A stretch of 64,000 nt of DNA, taken from the NCBI GenBank assembly GCA_028866655.1, contig JAGWHQ010000003.1, forward strand, positions 1-64,000. Direction: 5' to 3'. Positions 16,355 to 24,598 of the stretch are shown here, in pieces. The DNA is from Nitrososphaerota archaeon. Its GTDB lineage: Archaea > Thermoproteota > Nitrososphaeria > Nitrososphaerales > Nitrosopumilaceae. Every line of letters starts with the position of its first letter. Position 1 is the stretch's first letter. A model generated the notes under the pieces. The model searched no databases and had not been told where the DNA came from. It was given only the letters and a program-made list of their open reading frames with translations. The position numbers and the translations under genes are program-made.

Positions 16355-16385
16355 TTTATAAGACGAACTTTGAATTTTGGTTTTT

Positions 16386-16838
16386 ATGGCAAAGGCATAC
16401 GATGTACCAGCGGATTTATTGATCGGTAAATTATCCGAGACTCTAAAGAATGAAGATATCGTACAACCAAGCTGGATTCCATTTGTTAAAACTGGCGCTC
16501 ATGCAGTAAAACCTCCTCAACAGAGTGATTGGTATTATACAAGATGTGCATCTCTTCTAAGGAAGATTTACTTGCACGGACCTATCGGCATAAATGATTT
16601 GAGATCAATGTATGGCGGTACAAAACCTGTTGGTTATGGAGGAGCTCATCACAGAGATGCTGGTGGTGCAATCATAAGAACAGCAGTGCATAGTTTAGAA
16701 AAATTAGGTTATTTGGATAAAGTTGAAGGAAAAGGTAGAACAATATCTCATGAAGGCATGAAGAAACTTGACAGACTATCAACTGAGATCTTAAATGAAT
16801 TAATTGTAAAGAATCCAAATCTGAAGAAATACTCCTGA
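16386..16838 (+). CDS. rps19e: 30S ribosomal protein S19e
   Basis: 150 residues from the ATG at 16386; an in-frame ATG at 16377 would add three residues not usual for the family. The sequence AKAYDVPADLLI, the W-P--KTGAHA-KPP segment and GGAHHRDAGGAI are family signatures. An archaeal/eukaryotic small-subunit protein in a ribosome/RNase P cluster. Confidence 0.95.
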   Translation: MAKAYDVPADLLIGKLSETLKNEDIVQPSWIPFVKTGAHAVKPPQQSDWYYTRCASLLRKIYLHGPIGINDLRSMYGGTKPVGYGGAHHRDAGGAIIRTAVHSLEKLGYLDKVEGKGRTISHEGMKKLDRLSTEILNELIVKNPNLKKYS

Positions 16839-16845
16839 TAATATC

Positions 16846-17124
16846 ATGAGCTCTCATAATCCAAATGATGATAGAAATCCAAGCGATGCAGAAGTTTCTG
16901 CTTTAAAGGACAATGCGCTAAAAACTCTTCTAACAGCTGAGGCAAGACTTAGACTAAACAATGTTAGATTGGTTAAACCTGATCTTGCAGCAATGGTTGA
17001 AAACTACCTTCTAGGATTGGCATCACAAGGAAGGCTGAATTCACAAATCTCAGATGACCAACTAAAGCAAATTTTGTTATCTACACAACAACCTAAGCGA
17101 GATTTCAAGATTAGCCGAAAATAG
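16846..17124 (+). CDS. PDCD5/TFAR19-family DNA-binding protein
   Basis: 92 residues, seven bases after S19e, so cotranscription is likely. AEARLRLNNVRLVKPDLA and the C-terminal LLSTQQPKRDFKI match the conserved core of archaeal PDCD5, a small three-helix nucleic-acid-binding protein often encoded beside S19e. The exact cellular role is unknown. Confidence 0.93.
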   Translation: MSSHNPNDDRNPSDAEVSALKDNALKTLLTAEARLRLNNVRLVKPDLAAMVENYLLGLASQGRLNSQISDDQLKQILLSTQQPKRDFKISRK

Positions 17125-17167
17125 TTCTAGGGAAAATATATTAGGGGTAAATTGGACGATTACAAAT

Positions 17168-18217
17168 ATGAAAGCAGTTGTTTATGACAAATATGCTCCA
17201 AACGATGATTACAAATCAATCCTAAGTGTAAAAGAAATACCTGATCCAAAACCAAAGTCAAATGAAGTTGTTTTTAGAGTCAAGGCAGCAGCATTAAACT
17301 ATAATGATATCTGGGGAATGAGAGGACAACCAGTTGCAGTGCCATTGCCACATGTTTCTGGTTCTGATGCTGCAGGTGAAGTTATTGCAGTAGGTGAAGA
17401 TGTTGTAAACTTCAAAGTTGGTGATAGAGTTGTTTCACATTCAAACATGGCTTGCAGAGTATGTGAAGCATGTACTGACGGACGTGAATATGATTGTCTA
17501 AAGAGAACTATATGGGGATTCCAAACTGGACCTACATGGGGTGCATTCTCTGAAATTACACATTTACCTGAAGTTAACGTTGCAAAAATTCCAGAAGGTG
17601 TAAGCTTTGATGAAGCTGCAGCAGCTTCTATGACATTACTTACTTCATGGCATATGCTTGTAGGAAGAGCAAAAATTCGTCCTGGTCAAACAGTCCTTAT
17701 CATGGGTGGAGGTTCAGGTGTTGGAAGTTTTGGAATTCAAATCGCAAAATTATACAATTGTAATGTTATTGCTACCGGAAGTCCAGACAAACTAGACAAA
17801 CTAAAAGAACTCGGAGCAGATTTTGCAGTTGATCATAGAAAACCAGATTGGAGTAAAGAAGTAAGACAAATTGCAAAACCATTTGGTGGAATTGATATAT
17901 CATTTGATCACATCGGTCAAACACACTGGAATGATCAACTCACTTTGCTAAAATATGGTGGAACACTAGTAACATGTGGAGCAACTACAGGATATGATGC
18001 AAAGACAGACTTGAGACATATCTTCTTCAAAGGAACTAACATCCTGGGTTCTACACAAGGAACAAAGGCAGAATTAGAACAAGGATTGTACTGGATGGGT
18101 AAAAAGAAGATTAAAGCCATTATAGATTCAGTGTATAGCTTTGAAAATGCTGCAGAAGCACATACCAAGATGCTTACTGGTAAAGGACTAGTCGGCAAAA
18201 TCTTACTCAAACCATAA
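17168..18217 (+). CDS. zinc-dependent alcohol dehydrogenase / enoyl-CoA reductase family (MDR)
   Basis: 349 residues. A GroES-like N-terminal domain contains HVSGSDAAGEV and the structural zinc site C-VCEACTDGREYDC, and a Rossmann domain contains GGGSGVGSFG. Proteins of this type include the acryloyl-CoA reductase of the archaeal 3-hydroxypropionate/4-hydroxybutyrate cycle, so this is a candidate for that step. It could equally be another NAD(P)H-dependent reductase. The next gene 12 bp downstream is a CoA-ester lyase homologue, which suggests CoA-linked metabolism. Confidence 0.85.
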   Translation: MKAVVYDKYAPNDDYKSILSVKEIPDPKPKSNEVVFRVKAAALNYNDIWGMRGQPVAVPLPHVSGSDAAGEVIAVGEDVVNFKVGDRVVSHSNMACRVCEACTDGREYDCLKRTIWGFQTGPTWGAFSEITHLPEVNVAKIPEGVSFDEAAAASMTLLTSWHMLVGRAKIRPGQTVLIMGGGSGVGSFGIQIAKLYNCNVIATGSPDKLDKLKELGADFAVDHRKPDWSKEVRQIAKPFGGIDISFDHIGQTHWNDQLTLLKYGGTLVTCGATTGYDAKTDLRHIFFKGTNILGSTQGTKAELEQGLYWMGKKKIKAIIDSVYSFENAAEAHTKMLTGKGLVGKILLKP

Positions 18218-18229
18218 TTCTTTCTATTT

Positions 18230-19084
18230 ATGGCAAGACTCTTGCGTAGTCTTTTGTTTGTTCCAGGAAACAATAGCCGTTTTCTAGAAAAAGCAAAATC
18301 TCTTAATGCCGATATCGTATGTTTTGATTTAGAAGATTCTGTTCCTTTGGGAGAGAAAAAATCTGCAAGAAATTTAATAAAAAATGCATTAAAGCATAGA
18401 TCTGAATACAATTCAGAAATTTATGTACGAACTAATTCTCTTGCATCTGGGATGATATCTGATGATCTGTTGGAAATTATTCAGAAAGGCGTTGACGGTA
18501 TAGTAATTCCGAAAGTAAATACGATAAATGAGATAAAACAGATTGAAAAAATGATGATGGGCTTGGAAAAAAAGCGTAAACTAAAGCCTATAGAATGTAT
18601 GGCATCAATAGAGTCTACCGAAGGTGTAGTGAATGCATATTCTATTGCATCATGTAGCAAAAGAATATCAGCCTTGATTTTTGGCGTATTTGATCTACTA
18701 AATGATCTGGGTGTAGAATATAGCAAAAGACCAGAAGGAGCTATGTATTCACGGGCCAAAATTCCTATAGATGCAAGAGCCGCAGGAAAATATGCAATTG
18801 ATGCAATCTGGCAAGACCTTGATGATGTTGCAGGATTAGAACAAGATTCGATTGCTGCCAAAAATCTTGGATATGCAGGCAAAAGTATTATTCATCCCAA
18901 TCAAGTTGATGTTGTTCACAAAGTATTCTATCCCACTATTGCCGAAATTGAATGGGCAAAAAAGGTCATGAATACCTATGACATAGCCAAGAAAAACAAG
19001 AAAGGAGCTACAATAGTTGATGGCAAAATGATTGATGAAGTACATTACAAACAAGCTGTAGCGTTATTGAATTCTATAAAATAA
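18230..19084 (+). CDS. HpcH/HpaI aldolase, CitE-like CoA-ester lyase
   Basis: 284 residues. RSLLFVPGNN at the start, CFDLEDSVP (metal-binding Glu/Asp), IPKVNT, the acidic segment ESTEGV and a final GKSIIHPNQVD are characteristic of the CitE/malyl-CoA lyase superfamily. It probably cleaves or hydrolyses a malyl- or citramalyl-type CoA ester with Mg2+. No other citrate lyase subunits are present, so it is a stand-alone CitE-like enzyme of unknown substrate. Confidence 0.88.
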   Translation: MARLLRSLLFVPGNNSRFLEKAKSLNADIVCFDLEDSVPLGEKKSARNLIKNALKHRSEYNSEIYVRTNSLASGMISDDLLEIIQKGVDGIVIPKVNTINEIKQIEKMMMGLEKKRKLKPIECMASIESTEGVVNAYSIASCSKRISALIFGVFDLLNDLGVEYSKRPEGAMYSRAKIPIDARAAGKYAIDAIWQDLDDVAGLEQDSIAAKNLGYAGKSIIHPNQVDVVHKVFYPTIAEIEWAKKVMNTYDIAKKNKKGATIVDGKMIDEVHYKQAVALLNSIK

Positions 19085-19105
19085 TTAGGCATAGTTAGAC
19101 TAGTC

Positions 19106-19125
19106 TCAGATCTTCTATTATCTGA
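19106..19125. promoter_or_regulatory. inverted repeat upstream of ribE
   Basis: TCAGAT-8-ATCTGA, 22 bp after the lyase gene and 41 bp before ribE. It may be a terminator-like hairpin or a binding site; weak on its own. Confidence 0.3.
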
Positions 19126-19165
19126 TAAACATAAATCATCTTACTATGAATAAAAATCCGTAATT

Positions 19166-19756
19166 ATGTTCACTGGAATAATTGAAGGCTTGGGTAATAT
19201 CGTCATGTTTGATAAAAAAACAAGCAATCGAAGTGCGGCAAAAATGAAAATCAAACTTGGTAAAATTGCAAAAAACCTCAAAGTAGGAGATAGTGTAGCA
19301 GTTAATGGTGTATGTCTTACAGCAGTAAATATTTTCAAAGGAATAACTGAGTTTGAAATGATTGGTGAAACATTAAAGAAAACTAGTTTAGGATTATTGG
19401 AACATGGAGATAAAGTCAATATTGAAAGAAGTCTACAAGTTGGCGAACGATTAGAAGGACACTTTGTACTGGGACATGTTGATGGTGTTGGTACTATTCT
19501 AAAAATTGAAAAACAAACTAATCAAGTACAAATCTGGATACAAATTCCAAAGGAATTATCAAAATATGTCATCAAGAAAGGTTCGATAACTATTGATGGT
19601 ATAAGCTTAACAGTTGTTGATACATTGAAAAACCATTTCTCTGTTACAATAATACCACATACTATACAAATAACTAATCTACGTTACAAAAAAATTGGAG
19701 ATAAAGTTAATATTGAAACCGATATACTCGGAAAATATATTTTATCTGAAGATTAA
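19166..19756 (+). CDS. ribE: riboflavin synthase alpha chain
   Basis: 196 residues starting MFTGIIEGLG, the invariant opening of trimeric riboflavin synthase. Two lumazine-binding repeats are visible, each with a G(D/S)-V-VNGVCLT / G-ITIDGISLT strand (about 47 and 135) and a GHFVLGHVDG between them. The enzyme dismutates 6,7-dimethyl-8-ribityllumazine to riboflavin. This is the bacterial-type enzyme rather than the RibC-type of methanogens. First gene of the riboflavin cluster. Confidence 0.95.
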   Translation: MFTGIIEGLGNIVMFDKKTSNRSAAKMKIKLGKIAKNLKVGDSVAVNGVCLTAVNIFKGITEFEMIGETLKKTSLGLLEHGDKVNIERSLQVGERLEGHFVLGHVDGVGTILKIEKQTNQVQIWIQIPKELSKYVIKKGSITIDGISLTVVDTLKNHFSVTIIPHTIQITNLRYKKIGDKVNIETDILGKYILSED

Positions 19757-19771
19757 TTTATTACCACTATT

Positions 19772-19785
19772 TTGGTAATTACCAA
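19772..19785. promoter_or_regulatory. perfect palindrome upstream of ribB (candidate operator)
   Basis: TTGGTAATTACCAA is a perfect 14-bp palindrome ending 12 bp before the TATA-like box of ribB, with an extra TTACC half-site at 19761-19765. The position suits a transcription factor. A riboflavin regulator such as RbkR is an inference. Confidence 0.45.
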
Positions 19786-19797
19786 TTTTCTAGTAAG

Positions 19798-19806
19798 GTT
19801 TATAAC
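19798..19806 (+). promoter_or_regulatory. TATA-like box of ribB
   Basis: GTTTATAAC centred about 23 bp before the ATG at 19825. Confidence 0.45.
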
Positions 19807-19824
19807 AATAATGAAAAGCTGATC

Positions 19825-20511
19825 ATGTATATGTCCTTAGATGAAGCACTCTCATCACTCAGGAGAGGTGACTTCATTTTACTTCATGATGGTAGTAAAC
19901 GTGAAAATGAGGTAGATATGGTAGTTGCAGCAGAATTTGTAACTCCGGAACATATAGCACGCATGCGTACGGATGCTGGAGGACTAATTTGTATGTCAAT
20001 TAACCATGCACTTGCATTGAATTTGGGATTAGACTATATGCATGAAATTCTTTTTCACTCACAAAATTTTAATGAAGGCTTAAAGAAGATGATAATTGGT
20101 ACTGCACCTTATGGAGATCGACCTTCATTTTCAATTTCAATTAATCATAAAAATACATTCACTGGAATAACAGATAAAGAAAGAGCATTTACAATTTCTC
20201 AGATGGCCGAATTATACAAAAATGAAAGCATTAACAAAAAAGATATTTTTAATTCTAACTTTAAGACCCCTGGACATGTTCCGTTGCTTATTGCTTCCGA
20301 AGGATTATTATCAAATAGATTAGGGCATACTGAAATGTCTATTTACTTGATGAAACTTGCAGGACTCTCACCAGTTACCGCTATTTGTGAAATGTTAGAC
20401 TCTCAAACATATGCTGCATTGTCTACAGAAAAGGCAAAAAAATATGCTAAAGATAATGCTATACCATATTTTGATGGTACTGAGCTTGTTAAACTTGCTA
20501 AGGAGCATTAA
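19825..20511 (+). CDS. ribB: 3,4-dihydroxy-2-butanone 4-phosphate synthase
   Basis: 228 residues; an internal ATG two codons in is an alternative start. DGSKRENEVDMV is the acidic active-site loop, followed by MRTDAGGLIC and a later GHVPLLIASEGLLSNRLGHTE, all typical of RibB. It converts ribulose 5-phosphate to the four-carbon unit of riboflavin. It is monofunctional, with no fused GTP cyclohydrolase II, as expected since archaeal GCH III is encoded downstream. Confidence 0.95.
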   Translation: MYMSLDEALSSLRRGDFILLHDGSKRENEVDMVVAAEFVTPEHIARMRTDAGGLICMSINHALALNLGLDYMHEILFHSQNFNEGLKKMIIGTAPYGDRPSFSISINHKNTFTGITDKERAFTISQMAELYKNESINKKDIFNSNFKTPGHVPLLIASEGLLSNRLGHTEMSIYLMKLAGLSPVTAICEMLDSQTYAALSTEKAKKYAKDNAIPYFDGTELVKLAKEH

Positions 20512-20513
20512 TT

Positions 20514-20930
20514 TTGAATATAGCAATTGTTGTTGCAGAGTTTAATAGTGAAATTACCTATAAAATGCTTGATCTCGCTGTAGAAAAAGCAAATGCACTG
20601 AAAATGATTGTGAAATATACTAGTAAAGTACCAGGAGTGTTTGATATGCCTCTCTTAATTGATACCTTATTACAAAAAAAAGATGTTGATGCCGTAGTTA
20701 CTCTTGGAGCTGTAATCAAAGGACAAACAAAACATGATGAACTCATTTCACATGTAACTGCAAAAGCATTAGTAGATCTTTCAATAAAATATCAAAAACC
20801 AGTTACATTGGGAATAACAGGACCTGGAATGAGTGATAGACAAGCACACCAAAGAATACGACCTGTAGCTGAGAGAGCTGTTGAGGCTGCAAAGAAATTA
20901 TCTGAAGAACTGGAAAAAATTAGAAAATGA
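20514..20930 (+). CDS. ribH: 6,7-dimethyl-8-ribityllumazine synthase
   Basis: 138 residues with a TTG start, two bases after ribB. AEFNSEIT at the N-terminus, VPGVFDMPL, and GAVIKGQTKHDELI carry the substrate and catalytic His residues. The length matches archaeal RibH. It condenses the pyrimidine intermediate with dihydroxybutanone phosphate. Its 3' end overlaps the arfA start (ATGA), so translation is probably coupled. Confidence 0.95.
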   Translation: MNIAIVVAEFNSEITYKMLDLAVEKANALKMIVKYTSKVPGVFDMPLLIDTLLQKKDVDAVVTLGAVIKGQTKHDELISHVTAKALVDLSIKYQKPVTLGITGPGMSDRQAHQRIRPVAERAVEAAKKLSEELEKIRK

Positions 20931-21679
20931 TCCAATTAACAATAATAAAAATTACTGGCTATGGGCCATGGACTCTGACTTTGGGTAGTGATCGAGAGCA
21001 TCGACTTCAAATGCTTCAGGCATCTTTGTACAAAGAAATACAAAATTTATTTTCAGAAAAAAACTGTCTTGCATTTCCTAACAGATTCGATGAAATCTTT
21101 GTAATAACTAATGGTATCTCAATTGATGATCATATCGAAATTCAAAAACAATTGGTAAAATCCTTTGAACTAGGCTTGTCCATGTCTATTGGACAAGGAA
21201 ATACTCCATTTGAAGCAAGTTCAAATGCTGACAAGGCACGACGTTCTAACACGAGTCTAAGTAAAGATCATAATGTCTATGGATTGTCATTGAGCAACAA
21301 CGTAGGGTTAGTTCAGATTATACACATGGATGTAGATGGTTCTACCTCTGTTTCTGAAAAAAAATCGCCTTATGAAGTATCTTCACTTATTATCCAATTA
21401 TATTCAGAAATGTCAACATTTTTCCTTCAAAGAAACTCTCTTACATTTTTCATGGGTGGCGACAATTTTATGATAATTAGTTCTGGTATCAATAAAGATG
21501 AAATAAACAAATTTCTTGAAATCGTGAAACAAAAATATGATATTTCATTTAACTGTGGAATTGGAACTGCAAAAACTGGAAGAGATGCAGCAAAATTAGC
21601 TACTCACTCACTAGATAAGATTCGTGAGCTTAGAGACTCTGGAAAAAAAGATACTCGAATTTTTGAGACAACATGCTGA
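20927..21679 (+). CDS. arfA: GTP cyclohydrolase III (FAPy-forming)
   Basis: 250 residues. KITGYGPWTLTLG-DREHRLQ begins the first cyclase-like half, and MDVDGST / MGGDNFMI mark the metal-binding second half. This is the archaeal GTP cyclohydrolase III, related to nucleotidyl cyclases, which gives the formylated pyrimidine FAPy and leaves the deformylation step to another enzyme (ArfB in methanogens). The start overlaps ribH and the end overlaps the amidohydrolase gene. Confidence 0.93.
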   Translation: MIQLTIIKITGYGPWTLTLGSDREHRLQMLQASLYKEIQNLFSEKNCLAFPNRFDEIFVITNGISIDDHIEIQKQLVKSFELGLSMSIGQGNTPFEASSNADKARRSNTSLSKDHNVYGLSLSNNVGLVQIIHMDVDGSTSVSEKKSPYEVSSLIIQLYSEMSTFFLQRNSLTFFMGGDNFMIISSGINKDEINKFLEIVKQKYDISFNCGIGTAKTGRDAAKLATHSLDKIRELRDSGKKDTRIFETTC

Positions 21680-22863
21680 TAAAAAATATCAGTCTGCTTT
21701 ATGGTCCAGAACTAGATTATATTCAAAATACTAGCGTAAGAATTTCTGGAAAATACATTGAGAAAATAGGTACAAAGCTCTTACCTGGTAAAAATGAAGC
21801 AGTGTTTGACTGTGAAGGCTTATTGATGATGCCTGGATTAATCAATTCTCATACACATGTTGGAGATTCCATAGCAAAAGACATAGGAATAGATTCCAAC
21901 GTTGAGGAAAAGATACATCCTGTTAGTGGGTTTAAACAAAAAATCCTCAAAAATTCAGACACATCACATCTTACAAGCTTTGTAAAAAATTCGTGTATCT
22001 CAATGGTTAGAAAAGGAATAACATCATTTGTTGATTTTCGGGAAGGGGGTATTGAAGGAATTAATCTATTAAAAAATGCTACACTAGGCATTTCAATAAG
22101 ACCAATAATTTTAGGAAGAATTGAGTATTATCAGGACTCGAAATCTATCAAGAATAATACTCCTATTCCACAATACCATGAATCATCTCTTCAAAACCTT
22201 CTGATGAATTGTGATGGGCTTGGTATTAGTGGACCAAATGAATTTAGTGATTCTGTATTACGATATTTTGCAAAAACAAAAAAAATTCGTGCAATTCATT
22301 CAGCAGAGACTGAAGAAAGTAACAATACATCAAGAAAAATCTATGAAAAAACTGAGACTCGAAGAGCTTTACTTGCAAAACCAAATTTCTTGGTACATAT
22401 GACGTATGCTTCAAAAAAAGATCTTATGATGTCAATTAAAAATGGAGCAAGCATTATAGTATGTCCACGAGCAAATGGATCTCTTGCAGAGGGTATTCCA
22501 GATGTATCTCTAATGCTTGATACTGGTTGTAACGTAGCCATTGGAACTGATAATATAATGATAAATTCGCCTGATATGTTCAGAGAAATGGATTATCTCT
22601 GGAAAGTTTCAATGGGTATTACAAAAAAAAGACTCTTACCAAAAGATATACTTAAAATGGCTACTACAAACGCTTCAAAATTTTTAGGTGGGAAAGTTGG
22701 AATCATTCAAAATGACAAAATAGCAGATTGTATCTTTATTGAGAAACATTCCGTTGATCTTGAACCAATGCATAATCCTCATGCCTCAATAGTGCAGAGA
22801 GCCTCTGAAAATACGATAAAAGCGGTAATGTATGAAGGAGACCTAGTACATGGAAAAATCTAG
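21673..22863 (+). CDS. metal-dependent amidohydrolase, candidate FAPy deformylase
   Basis: 396 residues of the cytosine-deaminase/TRZ-ATZ type amidohydrolase superfamily. Metal and catalytic ligands are H60 and H62 (NSHTH), H209 (AIHSAE), H242 (LVHMT) and D293 (IGTDN). The gene overlaps arfA upstream by 7 bp and arfC downstream by 14 bp. The missing riboflavin step between those two enzymes is removal of formate from FAPy, a C-N amide hydrolysis carried out in methanogens by the unrelated creatininase-like ArfB. I infer that this protein may replace ArfB; a deaminase role is the alternative. Confidence 0.8.
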   Translation: MLIKNISLLYGPELDYIQNTSVRISGKYIEKIGTKLLPGKNEAVFDCEGLLMMPGLINSHTHVGDSIAKDIGIDSNVEEKIHPVSGFKQKILKNSDTSHLTSFVKNSCISMVRKGITSFVDFREGGIEGINLLKNATLGISIRPIILGRIEYYQDSKSIKNNTPIPQYHESSLQNLLMNCDGLGISGPNEFSDSVLRYFAKTKKIRAIHSAETEESNNTSRKIYEKTETRRALLAKPNFLVHMTYASKKDLMMSIKNGASIIVCPRANGSLAEGIPDVSLMLDTGCNVAIGTDNIMINSPDMFREMDYLWKVSMGITKKRLLPKDILKMATTNASKFLGGKVGIIQNDKIADCIFIEKHSVDLEPMHNPHASIVQRASENTIKAVMYEGDLVHGKI

Positions 22864-23494
22864 ACCTCATGTGATACTTAGTGCTGCTATTAGCATAGAT
22901 GGAAAGATAGCCACTCGTACTGGAAGATCAAATCTTTCATCTAGAAAAGATCTGATAAGAATGCACAATCTTCGGAAAAATGTTGACGCAATACTGGTAG
23001 GAAAGAATACTGTCAACATAGACAATCCACTACTTACTGTTAGATATGTGAAAGGAAGAAATCCAATTCGCATAATTCTTGATTCAAAAGGTAGTTTATC
23101 TCCAAAATCAAAAGTAATCAGTACTGCAAAAAAAATTCCTACAATACTTGTTGTATCTGAAAATGCTCCAAGAAATGTAGAACGATTTATCACAAAAGGA
23201 GTTGAAATAATCCGATGTGGGAAGAATAAAATAAATATAAAAAAATTATTGATGATACTTGGAAAAAAAGGAATCAAAAGAATTGTTGTCGAAGGTGGTG
23301 GTACCACTAACTGGTATTTTTTCAAAGAGAAATTAATAGATGAAATTGTAATTACTATTGCACCCTATGTTGTAGGAGGTATTAATGCAATTTCTCTAGT
23401 AGAGGGTATTGGATTTAGTGATGTATCCAATTCTTTTAAATTAAAAAAGATCAAAAAATTACAAAATGAAATAATTTTACACTATGTATCTTAA
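22850..23494 (+). CDS. arfC: 2,5-diamino-6-ribosylaminopyrimidinone 5'-phosphate reductase
   Basis: 214 residues of the RibD reductase (DHFR-like) family: SAAISIDGKIATRTG at the start, VGKNTV-IDNPLLTVR for NADPH binding, and VVEGGGTTNWYF. It lacks the deaminase half of bacterial RibD, as in archaeal ArfC. It reduces the ribose of the pyrimidine to ribityl. Last gene of the riboflavin cluster; its end touches the convergent TFE gene. Confidence 0.93.
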   Translation: MEKSRPHVILSAAISIDGKIATRTGRSNLSSRKDLIRMHNLRKNVDAILVGKNTVNIDNPLLTVRYVKGRNPIRIILDSKGSLSPKSKVISTAKKIPTILVVSENAPRNVERFITKGVEIIRCGKNKINIKKLLMILGKKGIKRIVVEGGGTTNWYFFKEKLIDEIVITIAPYVVGGINAISLVEGIGFSDVSNSFKLKKIKKLQNEIILHYVS

Positions 23495-24000
23495 TGTTTT
23501 AGATCATCACGTAGCTGATCTATCTTTCCTTGTAAAGCCTTTTTCAGCTTTTCATTTTTTGAAAGATTGACTAACTTTCCACAAGTAGGACATTTGAAGG
23601 ACAAGTCAAGAGCTTTTTCAAAGGTCAATTTTTGGCAATCTTCATTTCCACAATGGTAGAAATCTGCAGAATTTTCATAATCCACTCTTTGTTGTAATCT
23701 TTCTACAATCTTCTTTTTCTGGTTCTCGATAAAGTTGTCTACTTCGTCTTTTCTTGCTCTCCATCTGTAAACAAACCATCCTTTCTTCTCATCCTTTACT
23801 CTTATTCCTGTTATCAGAGCCTTTCCAAAAAGATCATACAATACTTTTCTAACTATGTTAATTCTAAGTCCTGTAGAACTTGCTATTTCTTCATCTGTAG
23901 CATCCTCTGTGTTGAGAAGAGAGCGGGCAACTTTTAGATACTCATCTCCTCCAATCAGGGCTGCAATTTTTACAAAAGGATCTTCATGTTCAACTGACAT
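23491..24000 (-). CDS. tfe: transcription initiation factor TFE, alpha subunit
   Basis: 169 residues. An N-terminal winged helix (DEEIASSTGLRINIVRKVLYDL) and a C-terminal zinc ribbon (CGNEDCQK ... CPTCGK) are joined by a basic helix. TFE assists promoter opening by archaeal RNA polymerase. It is the first of several housekeeping genes on the minus strand. Confidence 0.95.
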   Translation of the reverse strand: MSVEHEDPFVKIAALIGGDEYLKVARSLLNTEDATDEEIASSTGLRINIVRKVLYDLFGKALITGIRVKDEKKGWFVYRWRARKDEVDNFIENQKKKIVERLQQRVDYENSADFYHCGNEDCQKLTFEKALDLSFKCPTCGKLVNLSKNEKLKKALQGKIDQLRDDLKH

Positions 24001-24023
24001 TGTACATCTTCTTTCCTAATCTC

Positions 24024-24032
24024 TATATTTAA
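24024..24032 (-). promoter_or_regulatory. TATA-like box of tfe
   Basis: Read on the minus strand, TTAAATATA is centred 28 bp before the tfe start codon, so the mRNA is likely leaderless. Confidence 0.45.
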
Positions 24033-24067
24033 TCAAATGGTTTTAAACCTGTTTTTACTTGATTATT

Positions 24068-24598
24068 TCAGTTAGCAGTTTTATCTATTACATTTTTTCC
24101 CTTTTTTGTTGGGACTATTTCTCGTTCTGCATCAGAGTATTTTCTCTGCAGATATTCTCCTTGTGAAATTCTATCAAGTAGTATAGCAAGTGCTGAGATC
24201 TCTGAATGTGGCTGATTTCCAATTGCAATGTTATAATCAGCCATATCGTATACTTCTCTTGGAACTTTTTCTGCTCCTACCACAATCAAAATTTTTTCTT
24301 CTTTTTTTACTTGATCCTGTATGGTGTTGATGTTTTCACCATACATTGTTAAATGAACTATCTTGAACAAATCTTTCTTTTTTAATTTTATAATCTCCTT
24401 CCAATTCTCAATTATCTCTACTTTGAAATCACTGCCCCACATTTTGTTTACCTTGTAAACAGTTTCTATGATCTCTGGATTTGCATCGTACATGTATATT
24501 TTTGATGCTCCAAATGCTCTAGATACGAGAGTGACATGTGTAGTTACTCTGTCATCTCTAACAAGTCGCGTACCTATGCGTAAAACTTCAATCTTCAT
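24068..24598 (-). CDS. trm56: tRNA (cytidine-56 2'-O)-methyltransferase
   Basis: 176 residues. An N-terminal [27 protein letters not shown] segment and the SPOUT knot region [28 protein letters not shown] are diagnostic of archaeal aTrm56, which modifies C56 in the T-loop of tRNA. The start overlaps the end of hflX by 11 bp, indicating cotranscription. Confidence 0.93.
   Translation of the reverse strand: MKIEVLRIGTRLVRDDRVTTHVTLVSRAFGASKIYMYDANPEIIETVYKVNKMWGSDFKVEIIENWKEIIKLKKKDLFKIVHLTMYGENINTIQDQVKKEEKILIVVGAEKVPREVYDMADYNIAIGNQPHSEISALAILLDRISQGEYLQRKYSDAEREIVPTKKGKNVIDKTAN

Noticed and set aside
16377-16385. Upstream ATG of S19e
   Set aside because: The three extra residues are not usual for the family, and the second ATG gives the standard MAKAYDV start.
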